Source: Clostridiales bacterium
Lineage (GTDB): Bacteria; Bacillota; Clostridia; Christensenellales; Pumilibacteraceae
Assembly (NCBI GenBank): GCA_029070965.1
Contig: JAIEBI010000057.1
Span: 1 to 64,000, forward strand
Direction: 5' to 3'
DNA: 64,000 bases
Shown: in pieces, positions 32,130-41,522 of the stretch
How positions within the stretch are numbered: the stretch's first letter is position 1
How the letters are laid out: each line of letters starts with the position of its first letter
The notes under the pieces: generated by a model
The model's input: only the letters and a program-made list of their open reading frames with translations
Databases searched by the model: none
What the model was told of the DNA's origin: nothing
Translations under genes and position numbers: made by a program

Positions 32130-33299
32130 TATTTTTGCAACGCCCGATTTTATAGCCGCCGCCCCGACAGCCTTAGCTACAGCGTCGTGCGCATTTTGGT
32201 CATAAGCGTAAGGTAGAATGTAACCAGTCGATAGCTCCTTATCGGATACGCAGTTTGCTATGCCGTGCGCCGCCGCAATCATCATTTCGGTATTGACGGT
32301 AGTCGCCCGCACGTCCAACGCGCCGCGAAATAATCCCGGGAATACCAACACGTTGTTTATTTGGTTGGGATATTCGGACGAGCCTGTCCCGACGATATAT
32401 GCGCCTGCGTCCAAAGCGTCCTGCGGCTCGATTTCGGGAATGGGATTGGCGCAGGTAAACAGCACCGATTTATCCGCCATCGACTTTACCATATCCTTCG
32501 TAACGCAGTGCGGGCCGGAAACGCCGATAAACACGTCCGCGCCCTTCATGGCATCCGAGAGCGTGCCTGTCATATACGCGAGATTGGTCAGCTCGGCAAT
32601 TTCGCTTTGCGCGGGATTGAGCCAATCATTGCCCTTGCATATAATGCCTTTAAGGTCGCACATTGTAATATGCTTGACGCCTAACTTTAACAGAAACTTG
32701 GCGATAGCAATCCCCGCCGCGCCCGCGCCGTTTATTACGAGCGCTATTTCGTCCATTTTCTTACCCGTGATTTTAAGCGCGTTCAATAGCGCCGCCGCCG
32801 ACACGATAGCCGTGCCGTGCTGGTCGTCATGGAATACGGGAATATCGAGCTCGGCTTTGAGGCGTGTTTCTATCTCGAAGCAGCGCGGCGCGGAAATATC
32901 CTCCAAGTTGATTCCTCCGAACGAGCCTGCCATTATCTTTATGGTTTTTATAATCTCCTCGGTATCCTTTGTGCCGAGGCAAATGGGGTACGCGTCGACG
33001 TTGCCAAACGCTTTGAACAGCGCACACTTGCCTTCCATTACGGGCATGCCTGCCTCCGGCCCGATATCGCCCAAGCCCAAAACGGCAGTGCCGTCCGTTA
33101 TGACGGGAACGGTGTTCCAACGGCGCGTAAGCTCAAACGACTTTTCGACGTCGTTATGTATAGCCATGCACGGCTCGGCAACCCCCGGCGTATATGCGAC
33201 CGAAAGATCCTCGCGGCTTTTGACAGGCACACGGCAAACGGTTTCTATTTTACCCTTCCATTCACCGTGTTTTTTCAAAGACAGCTCCCGATAATTCAT
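32091..33299 (-). CDS. NAD(P)-dependent malic enzyme
   Basis: This enzyme decarboxylates malate to pyruvate. AYTPGVAEPC, TDGTAVLGLGDIGPEAGMPVMEGK, the metal site PVFHDDQHGTAIV and the Rossmann GAGAAGIAIA are all present. At 402 residues it is the short bacterial form without a phosphotransacetylase domain. ATG 33299 (MNYRELSLKKHGEW) has GGAGG 6 nt upstream, so I discard the first five tracked residues. It is probably monocistronic. Confidence 0.95.
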   Translation of the reverse strand: MNYRELSLKKHGEWKGKIETVCRVPVKSREDLSVAYTPGVAEPCMAIHNDVEKSFELTRRWNTVPVITDGTAVLGLGDIGPEAGMPVMEGKCALFKAFGNVDAYPICLGTKDTEEIIKTIKIMAGSFGGINLEDISAPRCFEIETRLKAELDIPVFHDDQHGTAIVSAAALLNALKITGKKMDEIALVINGAGAAGIAIAKFLLKLGVKHITMCDLKGIICKGNDWLNPAQSEIAELTNLAYMTGTLSDAMKGADVFIGVSGPHCVTKDMVKSMADKSVLFTCANPIPEIEPQDALDAGAYIVGTGSSEYPNQINNVLVFPGLFRGALDVRATTVNTEMMIAAAHGIANCVSDKELSTGYILPYAYDQNAHDAVAKAVGAAAIKSGVAKILYANAYRRRYGF

Positions 33300-33343
33300 T
33301 TTATCCTCCGACAATACTGATGGACGTGCTTTATTTTCTTTAT

Positions 33344-33371
33344 ATTATACAGCAAATCAATTATAATGTAA
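33344..33371 (-). promoter_or_regulatory. Probable malic enzyme promoter
   Basis: TTACAT (33366-33371), 16 nt and TATAAT (33344-33349) lie about 45 nt upstream of the start. Confidence 0.45.
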
Positions 33372-33438
33372 AATAATAATATGATATACATTATAATATA
33401 ATCGCATATTTACGCCGCACACCGTAACGCTTACACTG

Positions 33439-33467
33439 TTGTGTTTATTGCGTTTTTGTGATATAAT
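33439..33467 (+). promoter_or_regulatory. Promoter of the TIGR04076 gene
   Basis: TTGTGT (33439-33444), 17 nt and TATAAT (33462-33467) lie upstream of GGAGG and ATG 33504. Confidence 0.55.
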
Positions 33468-33503
33468 CGTTATACGCTAACAATAATTTATCGGAGGCAG
33501 GAT

Positions 33504-33818
33504 ATGAAAAAAGTTAAGATAACCGTTATGAAAACGGCATGCTACACTGACTTGATTGAAAAGTACGAAAACCCCATTTTGCACGCCTGCGATATGAAAG
33601 AGGGACAAGTATTTGTCGCAAACGGTTGGCAAAAACCGGAAGGCTTTTGCGACAGTGCATGGGATAGTATTTCCGCTTTTGTAATGACGCTTGCCCACGG
33701 CGGCGAGGATATTTATAACGGTTGGATGAAAAATAAAAAATCCGCAATGATTTCTTGCAACGACGGGTTTCGTCCCGTAAGCTTTTTACTCGAAGCGACG
33801 GATGCGGAAGCCGAATAA
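33504..33818 (+). CDS. TIGR04076 family protein
   Basis: This small soluble protein of 104 residues has the family pattern VKITVMKTACYTDLIEKYE, KPEGFCDSAWDSI and the C-terminal CNDGFRPVSFLLE. Conserved cysteines suggest a metal or redox site, but the family's function is unknown. It has its own promoter and shares a terminator with the convergent sensor kinase. Confidence 0.88.
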   Translation: MKKVKITVMKTACYTDLIEKYENPILHACDMKEGQVFVANGWQKPEGFCDSAWDSISAFVMTLAHGGEDIYNGWMKNKKSAMISCNDGFRPVSFLLEATDAEAE

Positions 33819-33857
33819 TAAATGTCGATTTAGGTCAATAAATTTATGCATATAAGT

Positions 33858-33890
33858 AAAAGCTCTCGGAGTTTTGTCCGAGAGCTTTTT
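33858..33890. terminator. Bidirectional terminator
   Basis: AAAGCTCTCGGA-GTTTTG-TCCGAGAGCTTT is a perfect 12-bp stem with T and A runs on both sides. Confidence 0.85.
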
Positions 33891-33905
33891 GTATAGATAC
33901 TATAT

Positions 33906-36900
33906 TTACTTTAAAATATCCTTCAATGTTTGCATCAGCTTGTCTATTTCTATCGGCTTGGCGGCGTAGCCGTTCATGCCGGCGTCTAAGGCTTCCTTTT
34001 TGTCCTCCTCAAAGGCGTTGGCCGTCATAGCGACAATGGGAATGGTCGATTTTTTCTTATCCTTCAACGCTCGAATTGCCCTTGTCGCCTCGTAGCCGTT
34101 CATAATAGGCATTTGGACGTCCATAAGTATAAGGTCGTACGTGCCTGCGGGCTGCTCTTTCATCTTTTTCACAGCGACGCTTCCGTCGTCCGCCGTGTCG
34201 ATAACAAATCCGGCCATTTCCAAAATCGATTGCGCAATTTCTTGGTTAAGCTCGTTATCCTCGACAAGCAGTATTTTTTTGCCGTCAAAGCGCAGTTCGG
34301 CCTCCTCCGCTTTTTCCTCGCTCTTCTTTTTAGCGAACGGCGTAGCCAAAACGTTGCGTAGCTCCGAAAGGAACAGCGGCTTGGAGCAGAATGCCGTCAC
34401 GCCCGCCTCCCTCGCTTCCTTTTCGATATCCGACCAGTCGTACGCGGTAAGAATTATTACCATTGCGGTATCGCCTATGATCTTGCGAATGCGGCGTACA
34501 AGCTCTATGCCATTCATATCGGGCATAAGCCAATCGATTATGTACGCGCTGTACGGCTCGTTTTGTTCGAGAGCAAATTTAGTGCGAACAACCGCCTCTT
34601 TGCCCAGCGTCGTCCAGTCGGGGCGCATGCCAATGGTGGACAGCATTTTGCTGACGCTGACGCACGTATTGACGTCGTCGTCCACAACAAGCGCTTTAAG
34701 GTTTTCCAGCTGTTCAAGCCGTTGTACCTCGACGGGCGCGTCGGCGACGCGGAAGCTGAACGTAACGATAAACTCCGAACCCTTGCCTACCTCGCTTTCA
34801 ACCTCGATGGTGCCGCCCATCATGTCGACAATGTTTTTGGTGATGGCAAGTCCCAAGCCCGTGCCCTGAATGCCGCTTACCGTCGAAGTTTGTTCGCGCT
34901 CGAACGGCTCGAACACGTGCTTCAAGAATTCGGGACTCATGCCTATGCCGGTGTCCTTTACGCTGAACTTGTACGTGGCGCGACCGTCCGCAGCCTCGGC
35001 TGTTTGCGCGACGCGCACGCTGACCATGCCGCCCGGTTTGGTATACTTCATTGCGTTGCTCAAAATATTGAGCAGCACTTGATTAAGCCTAAGCTTATCG
35101 CAAATAATGGTTTCGTTTGTCACGTCCAAGGTGTCGATATAGAATTCCAGCTGCTTGGACTTGACGTCGGACTGAACGATGGTTTTAAGATCGTGCATTA
35201 TTTCGGGCAGGCTGGTTTCCTTTTCCTCGATCTTGACCTTGCCGCTTTCGATACGGCTCATATCCAGCACGTCGTTTATAAGGCTGAGCAAGTGATTGCC
35301 CGACGTCATGATTTTGCCGAGATAATTCTTTATCTGCTCCTTGTTGTCGATATGCGACGCCGCCAAAGTGGTAAAGCCGATTATGGCGTTCATAGGCGTG
35401 CGGATATCGTGGGACATATTGTTGAGGAACGTCGTCTTTGCCTTGTTGGCGTACTGGGCTTGCGCAAGCGCCTCCGACAAAACGTCCTTTTGCTCTTGTT
35501 CCTTGCGAATAACCTCGTCGATATTGCGGAAGCCTGCGAGAATAAAGCTGTTGCCGCCGTTTTCTTTATCCGTAATCCTCAAAAACGTATATTGGAAATG
35601 TCGGGTTTCTTCGTTGTCGATTATACGGTAACTGCCGGAATACTCGCCGTTTGCGTTAAGCTTTTCCTTTACGTTATCCAGCGCAAGCGCTTCCGTAATC
35701 TCCTGTTGATCGTCGGGATGAACACGGGATCGAATATATGCGCCGAGGACGGAAGCATAATTATACTCATCTATCGAATCCTTGTTCAATCCCTCGGTTA
35801 CGTAGCCCTCCAATTTGATAACCCTTGCCGTACCCTTTTCGTCGTCAATGGAATAAACGTTGGTATAGTCGCGGCTGAGCGCTTCCACGATAGCGAGCTG
35901 TTCGCCCATCTTTTTGTTGGACTGCTCGGTATTGTGCAAAAGCTTTTTGTTCCACCGCCCGCGCAAAAACATAACAACGATAACGCCCGCAACCACCGCA
36001 AGTACAACAACCACTATAATGATTATTTCGGGGTGCGATTTCAAATACTGCCAAAAGGTCATCGACTTTTCGCCGACGGTATACGTTATATATTTAAGTG
36101 ACAGCTGGTTGACAGTGTCGCTTGACACATGCTTTATGCATTTGTTGAGAATGGTAATAAGTTCGTGATCGGTATCCTTACCGACACGCATACTGAACTT
36201 CGCGCTCTCCCAGCTCATAATGCTGTAATACAACGAATTGGTAGAGTCACGGTTGACTAATAACTGCGCCGTATAGGCATAAACATATGCGACGTCCGCC
36301 TTGCCGTTCAAAACGGCGCGAACGGCGTCCTCGCCGGAGGCGTATCCGTCATTGACGTCGTAAACGTTAGGGTCCAAATACTCGGCGGGAATAAGGCTTT
36401 TGCCATGGTATTTGGACACGGCCACCTTTTTTATTCCGCCCTTATGGTCGTTTCTTGTAACCCGTGCCATGCGCACTGACATATAGCTTTCGGTGTTAAA
36501 GCCGCGGTAGGGCGCGTTCTCTTTGGTATCGTCGGCGCCCATGCTGTCTATAACCACGTCTACGTTATTATCATTGGTTGCCGCAAGATCGTTATAATCG
36601 TCCTGATCGCGCGGTACGACAATCGTATAAGGCAAATCGTCGAGCCCCGTTTCCTCGATAATATGGTTGATAAGCTCGTCGAAATAGTCGATCATAATGC
36701 CTTTGAGCGTGCCGTTTTCGGCATAGGAATAGGGCGCGTTGTTGCCGAGCGCCGTTACCGTTATTGCCTTTTCTTCGCTGATCACCTTATTTAAATATTT
36801 AAGCTCACGCGGCGTAAAACCCATATTGTCCGTGTAGTCGGGACCGTAGTACTTGTAATACAGCTCGTTTTTCCAATCGCCCTCGTTAATATCCATTTGC

Positions 36901-37712
36901 CCGATTGCGTAGTTGATTTCTCTCAGCAGCTCGTCGTCTTCCTTCCTGACGACAGCGTAAAAGTCGTCAGTGCCGATAATCTCCAACGTCTTTTCGTTTT
37001 CCGCTTTTCTTAGGTCGCTGGTGACTATTGCGTCTATTTCGCCCGCTTGAAGTGCGGCGGCAAGCTCGGCGTCATTTTTATATTTATCTACTATCTCGTA
37101 TGTAAACTTCTTTTTCTTGATAAACTCCGTCAGCTCGGTCTTTTTGTTCTCGCCCATCAAGCCGATTCTCATTCCGTTATATGTGTCGTAATCGCCGGTA
37201 ACGAAGTTCGTTTCGTTTTTACGTATGGAAATTACGGTGTTCTTCCTGCCGATAGGTAGCGAAAACGCAAAGCCTTCCGCGCGCTCATCACTCCAGCTGA
37301 CGGAAGTAACTACGTCGAACACGCCTTTATCCAGCAAGTACGGTATGGTGCCATCAAAAGTTTCGTCGCCCTTTTTGTAATCGCTCGGCCAATTCCAATT
37401 AGTATCATATCCCGTATATTGGAAGTTAAGTCGAGAATGCTTGGACACAAGGTTCAAAAACTCGATGCCGTAGCCCGTAAGGTTGCCCGTTTCGTTGTCG
37501 CGTATGTGATAACCTTCAAAGTTAAAGACGCAAGCCGTGACGGTGCGATTGTTGGACACCGGTTCTTCGGCAACCGCCGCCTTATGCCCGCCAAACCCGA
37601 AAATCAAGCTAACAGTCAATATCAACAATACGGTAATGCACGCAACAACGCGCACTCTTGCCGAGGTCGCGCCACGTTTGTCGTATGAACTCTTTCTAAA
37701 AACGTTATACAT
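33906..37712 (-). CDS. Hybrid sensor histidine kinase with two periplasmic-binding domains
   Basis: This protein of about 1268 residues has an N-terminal membrane segment, then two SBP_bac_3-type amino-acid-binding domains outside (about 60-290 and 320-560), a second membrane helix near 575, a PAS-like region, and a kinase with H-box SHDIRTPMNA (about 767) and ATP motifs NILSNAMKYT, DTGIGM and GTGLGL. It ends in two receivers with Asp in IIDWLMPDMNG and LMDVQMPIMNG. No HPt or output domain is fused and none is adjacent. ATG 37712 has GGAGTG close upstream. The alternative ATG 37724 lies 6 nt after TATAAT. Confidence 0.93.
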   Translation of the reverse strand: MYNVFRKSSYDKRGATSARVRVVACITVLLILTVSLIFGFGGHKAAVAEEPVSNNRTVTACVFNFEGYHIRDNETGNLTGYGIEFLNLVSKHSRLNFQYTGYDTNWNWPSDYKKGDETFDGTIPYLLDKGVFDVVTSVSWSDERAEGFAFSLPIGRKNTVISIRKNETNFVTGDYDTYNGMRIGLMGENKKTELTEFIKKKKFTYEIVDKYKNDAELAAALQAGEIDAIVTSDLRKAENEKTLEIIGTDDFYAVVRKEDDELLREINYAIGQMDINEGDWKNELYYKYYGPDYTDNMGFTPRELKYLNKVISEEKAITVTALGNNAPYSYAENGTLKGIMIDYFDELINHIIEETGLDDLPYTIVVPRDQDDYNDLAATNDNNVDVVIDSMGADDTKENAPYRGFNTESYMSVRMARVTRNDHKGGIKKVAVSKYHGKSLIPAEYLDPNVYDVNDGYASGEDAVRAVLNGKADVAYVYAYTAQLLVNRDSTNSLYYSIMSWESAKFSMRVGKDTDHELITILNKCIKHVSSDTVNQLSLKYITYTVGEKSMTFWQYLKSHPEIIIIVVVVLAVVAGVIVVMFLRGRWNKKLLHNTEQSNKKMGEQLAIVEALSRDYTNVYSIDDEKGTARVIKLEGYVTEGLNKDSIDEYNYASVLGAYIRSRVHPDDQQEITEALALDNVKEKLNANGEYSGSYRIIDNEETRHFQYTFLRITDKENGGNSFILAGFRNIDEVIRKEQEQKDVLSEALAQAQYANKAKTTFLNNMSHDIRTPMNAIIGFTTLAASHIDNKEQIKNYLGKIMTSGNHLLSLINDVLDMSRIESGKVKIEEKETSLPEIMHDLKTIVQSDVKSKQLEFYIDTLDVTNETIICDKLRLNQVLLNILSNAMKYTKPGGMVSVRVAQTAEAADGRATYKFSVKDTGIGMSPEFLKHVFEPFEREQTSTVSGIQGTGLGLAITKNIVDMMGGTIEVESEVGKGSEFIVTFSFRVADAPVEVQRLEQLENLKALVVDDDVNTCVSVSKMLSTIGMRPDWTTLGKEAVVRTKFALEQNEPYSAYIIDWLMPDMNGIELVRRIRKIIGDTAMVIILTAYDWSDIEKEAREAGVTAFCSKPLFLSELRNVLATPFAKKKSEEKAEEAELRFDGKKILLVEDNELNQEIAQSILEMAGFVIDTADDGSVAVKKMKEQPAGTYDLILMDVQMPIMNGYEATRAIRALKDKKKSTIPIVAMTANAFEEDKKEALDAGMNGYAAKPIEIDKLMQTLKDILK

Positions 37713-37730
37713 ATACCACTCCATATTATC

Positions 37731-37759
37731 ATTATAGCATATTAACAAAATTAAATCAA
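37731..37759 (-). promoter_or_regulatory. Promoter of the hybrid kinase
   Basis: TTGATT (37754-37759), 17 nt and TATAAT (37731-37736). Transcription should start next to ATG 37724. Confidence 0.65.
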
Positions 37760-37800
37760 TACTTTAAATGATTTAATATACGTAATACATGACATATTCA

Positions 37801-37838
37801 AAAAAATATCCCTATGCGCTACTGCACATAAGGATATT
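37801..37838 (-). terminator. Terminator of the methylase gene
   Basis: On the minus strand ATATCCTTATGTGC and GCGCATAGGGATAT pair with a few G-T or mismatched positions and are followed by a T-run. Confidence 0.7.
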
Positions 37839-37859
37839 GTATAACGTTGTCACGCTTAT

Positions 37860-38894
37860 TTACTTCTTTACCAAGCAATGCAAAAATTCGACCGTCTTGT
37901 CCGTTTTGGCTTCTCTGGCGCTATCCGCTTTGTAGCGGCGGTGGTCTTGAATAAAGTATTTATACTTACCGTACTTTTTCATTATCCGTTCTATCGCGTC
38001 ACAGGACATTAATCCCTCGTTGTTGTAGCTTAGGAATATGTATTTGAATTGAGCGTTTTTGATAAGCTCGGCAAACGCCTTTTCCACCTGACTCTTAATG
38101 CAAAAAACGCTCTTTTGGTCGGCGTATTCTCTAAGCCCCGTTTTGCCGTAAATTACGGGATTGTCGTACCGCGCAATCGTTTCCAGCAAATGGTAGTTGG
38201 TGCAGTATTGCCGCGCATTATACGGCGGGTCCAAATACAGTATATCCCCCGAAACATGCTTAACAAGCTCGCTAATATCTTCGTTGTATACTTGGCATTG
38301 CACTTTGGTATCGGTAATGGGCAGCGCTGTCAGCTTCATTTCGTTTTGCGCCGACTTTTTTAGTTGTTTAAGGTACGCGCCGTACACCGACGCCGTGTTG
38401 GCATACTTGTCCATGCTGTTAATAAGCGACGCGAGCAAAAAGAAATACTCGTTGTCGTTGATGGCATTTTTACCCAGCATGTCCTCGATGGCAAGCCGTA
38501 TGCCGTCGCACTTTTTGGCGTTGTGCTCGGTAAAGTACATGCGCCTAAACTCCTGACCTTCCGTGCCCTCGTAGCAATAGTTTTTGTATATAAATCCCTC
38601 TACGCCATCTACGTTGTTCAACTCGTCAATCAACTGCATACAACGCTGTTCGTCAAGCTTACCGCTGTTTTCTATAACGTGCTTGGTTATAACGTAGCTG
38701 AAATACTGAATATCGTTTGCGATAATCGAATACCCGTACTGCATAAACGCAGCGCTTACTACGCCCGTTCCGGCAAACAAATCGGCAAATACCATCTCGG
38801 ACGGATTGCGCGTTTCGCCGTTAATCTCCAAAGTTTTGGCAACGGACGATTTTAAAAAATTGATAAGCGAATACTTAGACCCTATATAATTCAT
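37860..38894 (-). CDS. D12-class N6-adenine DNA methyltransferase
   Basis: The SAM-binding ADLFAGTGVVSAAF and catalytic DPPYNARQY motifs, together with an N-terminal MNYIGSKYSLINFL, place it with D12-class adenine methylases of restriction-modification type. It is 344 residues long. ATG 38894 is chosen for its AAGGAA site and the conserved N-terminus, not the tracked 38942. No endonuclease or specificity gene is adjacent, so it is an orphan in this window. Its recognition sequence cannot be read from the gene. Confidence 0.9.
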   Translation of the reverse strand: MNYIGSKYSLINFLKSSVAKTLEINGETRNPSEMVFADLFAGTGVVSAAFMQYGYSIIANDIQYFSYVITKHVIENSGKLDEQRCMQLIDELNNVDGVEGFIYKNYCYEGTEGQEFRRMYFTEHNAKKCDGIRLAIEDMLGKNAINDNEYFFLLASLINSMDKYANTASVYGAYLKQLKKSAQNEMKLTALPITDTKVQCQVYNEDISELVKHVSGDILYLDPPYNARQYCTNYHLLETIARYDNPVIYGKTGLREYADQKSVFCIKSQVEKAFAELIKNAQFKYIFLSYNNEGLMSCDAIERIMKKYGKYKYFIQDHRRYKADSAREAKTDKTVEFLHCLVKK

Positions 38895-38974
38895 ATTTTT
38901 TCCTTGATTGTTACTGATTGTATAATACCACTTTTTTAACAAACAGTAAAGCGGTTATGCCAAATTTATTCCGT

Positions 38975-39850
38975 TTACAACAGCTCTTGCAGACGTTTTA
39001 GAAAAATCTCGGCGCACTTGGGAAAAACCTGATACTTTTTCCACGCGATGTCGAGGTGAGATATAAGCTCGGGATACAGCGGTCTGAAACACAAATCGGA
39101 GTTTTCGTTTGTCTGGATAATCTTATCCAAACAAACGGCATAGCCTACGCCCTCTTTTACCAGCAAAGACATATTGTACAGCAAATTACCCGTTGCTACG
39201 ACGTTCAACTCTTCCTCGCTTTTTTGGAACCACTGACCCATCATATTCTTGCCGAGCGACTGGCGGGAGCGAATAAGCGGCTTGTCCCATAAATCCTCGG
39301 GCGTAATATATTCCTTTTGCGCGAGCGGGCTATCCCTACGCATGAGCACGCCCCACGTATCGGTAAGCGGCAGGCGCAAATAGTCGTACTTGCTCACGTC
39401 GAACGGCTCGATAAAAATACCGAAATCAATAAGTCCTTTGTCCAGCCTTTCGGATATCGTACCGCTGTCCCCGCTGAAAATATGGAATTTAACATTCGGA
39501 TATTCGCGCTGAACGGCATGCGCAGCTTTTGCTATTATTTCCACGGCGTAGCTTTCGCCGCCGCCGATATAAATATCCCCGCTAATGTCGGTCATAGGCG
39601 AATTCAGCTCGCTCTCCGTTTTATTGTACAAATCGATAATTTCTTCCGCGCGCTTATACAGCAGCCGTCCCGCTTCCGTCAGCGTAATCTTTCGACTGCC
39701 GCGAACAAAAAGCTGACGCCCTACTTCCTTTTCCAAATTTTGCATTTGCCGCGACAAATTGGGCTGAGTAACAAACAATGCTTCCGCCGCCTTGGATATG
39801 CTTTGCTCACGCGCGACCGCCAAAAAATACCTAAGCTCTCTCAATTCCAT
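38975..39850 (-). CDS. LysR family transcriptional regulator
   Basis: The N-terminal winged helix (MELRELRYFLAVAREQSISK...PNLSRQMQNLEKEVG) and the C-terminal effector domain make a standard LysR protein of 291 residues. The start is 39850 with AGGCGG upstream. It is divergent from the acetyltransferase-hydrolase-flavodoxin cluster and probably controls it. The shared spacer holds ATGGAATACCAT, a LysR-like dyad, and three copies of ATAAGTAT. Confidence 0.93.
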   Translation of the reverse strand: MELRELRYFLAVAREQSISKAAEALFVTQPNLSRQMQNLEKEVGRQLFVRGSRKITLTEAGRLLYKRAEEIIDLYNKTESELNSPMTDISGDIYIGGGESYAVEIIAKAAHAVQREYPNVKFHIFSGDSGTISERLDKGLIDFGIFIEPFDVSKYDYLRLPLTDTWGVLMRRDSPLAQKEYITPEDLWDKPLIRSRQSLGKNMMGQWFQKSEEELNVVATGNLLYNMSLLVKEGVGYAVCLDKIIQTNENSDLCFRPLYPELISHLDIAWKKYQVFPKCAEIFLKRLQELL

Positions 39851-39869
39851 ACAACACCGCCTTAATATA

Positions 39870-39898
39870 AGTATAGCATAAATAAGTATGCGCGTCAA
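39870..39898 (-). promoter_or_regulatory. lysR promoter
   Basis: TTGACG (39893-39898), 17 nt and TATACT (39870-39875). Confidence 0.65.
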
Positions 39899-39900
39899 TT

Positions 39901-39912
39901 ATGGAATACCAT
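39901..39912. promoter_or_regulatory. Candidate LysR operator
   Basis: ATGG-AATA-CCAT is a 12-bp dyad of the T-N11-A type between the two divergent promoters. Confidence 0.4.
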
Positions 39913-39925
39913 AAAATATAAGTAT

Positions 39926-39954
39926 TTGACATACCGCACAATAGGCAATACAAT
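39926..39954 (+). promoter_or_regulatory. Promoter of the acetyltransferase cluster
   Basis: TTGACA (39926-39931), 17 nt and TACAAT (39949-39954) end 12 nt before ATG 39967. Confidence 0.75.
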
Positions 39955-39966
39955 ATAAGCAGAGGT

Positions 39967-40536
39967 ATGAATACTGAACAGTTTAAAGAAAAAATGAGGA
40001 ATAAGGCGTATATCGAGGCGAATTCGGAAACGCATATGCATATGCACGACATGGCGCAGCGGGCAAGGCGGATAACGGCGGATATGAACAATACCTACCG
40101 CACGCCGGAAGATCTTCGTAATATATTTTCCGAGCTTATAGGCAAACGGGTTGACGACAGCTTCGGATTATTCCCGCCCTTTTACGCCGACTACGGACAA
40201 AACATTACGGTCGGCAAAAACGTGTTTATCAATTCGGGTTGCTGCTTTCAAGACCAAGGCGGCATCGAAATCGGCGATAACGTGCTTATCGGTCAGCAAG
40301 TGGTTATCGCTACGCTCAATCATGATTTGAATGTGCAAAAGCGTGCCAATATGCTGCCCGCCTCCGTCAAAATAGGTAACGGCGTATGGATAGGCGCGCA
40401 CGCGACTATACTGGCGGGCGTAACAATCGGCGACGGAGCGGTAATCGCCGCAGGCGCGGTAGTCACCAAGGACGTACCCGCAAACACGGTTGTGGGCGGC
40501 GTTCCCGCAAAAATACTGAAAACCGTAAAGGAGTAA
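39967..40536 (+). CDS. Maltose/galactoside O-acetyltransferase-like protein
   Basis: The 189 residues form a left-handed beta-helix acyltransferase. The N-terminal mac domain contains [20 protein letters not shown]. Hexapeptide repeats such as [18 protein letters not shown], the catalytic His in IATLNHDLN and the final GVPAKILK follow. It transfers acetyl groups from acetyl-CoA to sugars or other hydroxyl acceptors. GCAGAGG lies very close to the ATG. It leads a four-gene plus-strand cluster. Confidence 0.9.
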   Translation: MNTEQFKEKMRNKAYIEANSETHMHMHDMAQRARRITADMNNTYRTPEDLRNIFSELIGKRVDDSFGLFPPFYADYGQNITVGKNVFINSGCCFQDQGGIEIGDNVLIGQQVVIATLNHDLNVQKRANMLPASVKIGNGVWIGAHATILAGVTIGDGAVIAAGAVVTKDVPANTVVGGVPAKILKTVKE

Positions 40537-40541
40537 ATAAT

Positions 40542-41519
40542 ATGGAAGCAAAGTTGAATTTGACAAAGGAATGGGACAAGGTTTTCCCTAAAAGCGAAAA
40601 GGTAAACCACGAAAAAGTGACCTTTCACAACCGTTACGGCATAACGCTTGCGGCGGATTTGTACACGCCCAAAAACGCGCAGGGCAAGCTTGCCGCAATC
40701 GCGGTGTGCGGTCCGTTCGGCGCGGTCAAAGAACAGTCGTCGGGGCTTTACGCCATGCTCATGGCAGAGCGCGGATTTTTGACGCTTGCCTTCGACCCGT
40801 CGTTTACCGGCGAGAGCGGCGGTCAGCCGAGGTACGTCGCCTCTCCCGACATAAACACCGAGGACTTTTGCTCGGCAGTGGACTATCTTTCGTGCCGCGA
40901 TGACGTGGACGAGAACAAAATCGGCATTATAGGCATTTGCGGCTGGGGCGGAATGGCTATTAACGCTGCGGCTATGGATACGCGCATAAAGGCTACGGTC
41001 GCTTCCACAATGTACGATATGACAAGAGTAAACGCCAAAGGCTACTTTGACGAGGCGGACAGCGAACAAGCCCGATACGATACCAAAAAGGCGTTGAACG
41101 CACAGCGCACCGTCGACTACAAAAACGGTGGTTATGAATTGGGCGGCGGAGTTGTCGATCCTCTGCCCGACGACGCGCCGTTCTTTGTAAAGGACTATTA
41201 CGACTATTACAAAACAAAGCGCGGCTACCATAAGCGTTCGCTAAATTCCAACGGCGGCTGGAACAAGACCTCGGCGCTTTCGTTTATCAACATGCCAATA
41301 CTCGCATACAGCCACGAGATACGCAGCGCAGTGTTGCTTGTGCACGGCGAGAAGGCTCACTCGTGTTATTTCAGCAAGGATGCGTTCAAAAACTTGAAGG
41401 GTGACAACAAGGAACTGCTCATTATCCCCAGCGCAGTCCATACCGATTTGTACGACAGAACGGACATCATTCCTTTTGCCAAGCTCGAAGATTTCTTCAA
41501 AACGAATATGAACGGTTAA
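40542..41519 (+). CDS. Alpha/beta hydrolase (YcjY-like)
   Basis: The 325 residues begin MEAKLNLTKEWDKVFPKSEK with AAAGGAG upstream of ATG 40542. The tracked ORF start at 40386 lies inside the preceding gene. AVCGPFGAVKEQSSGLYA, FDPSFTGESGG and GIIGICGWGGMA are family signatures. The nucleophile elbow carries Cys rather than Ser, as in dienelactone hydrolases. The His is probably in SAVHTDLYD. Substrate is unknown. Confidence 0.85.
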   Translation: MEAKLNLTKEWDKVFPKSEKVNHEKVTFHNRYGITLAADLYTPKNAQGKLAAIAVCGPFGAVKEQSSGLYAMLMAERGFLTLAFDPSFTGESGGQPRYVASPDINTEDFCSAVDYLSCRDDVDENKIGIIGICGWGGMAINAAAMDTRIKATVASTMYDMTRVNAKGYFDEADSEQARYDTKKALNAQRTVDYKNGGYELGGGVVDPLPDDAPFFVKDYYDYYKTKRGYHKRSLNSNGGWNKTSALSFINMPILAYSHEIRSAVLLVHGEKAHSCYFSKDAFKNLKGDNKELLIIPSAVHTDLYDRTDIIPFAKLEDFFKTNMNG

Positions 41520-41522
41520 TTT

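Noticed and set aside
34563-36101. 512-residue plus-strand ORF
   Set aside because: Shadow of the hybrid kinase, with no recognisable motifs.
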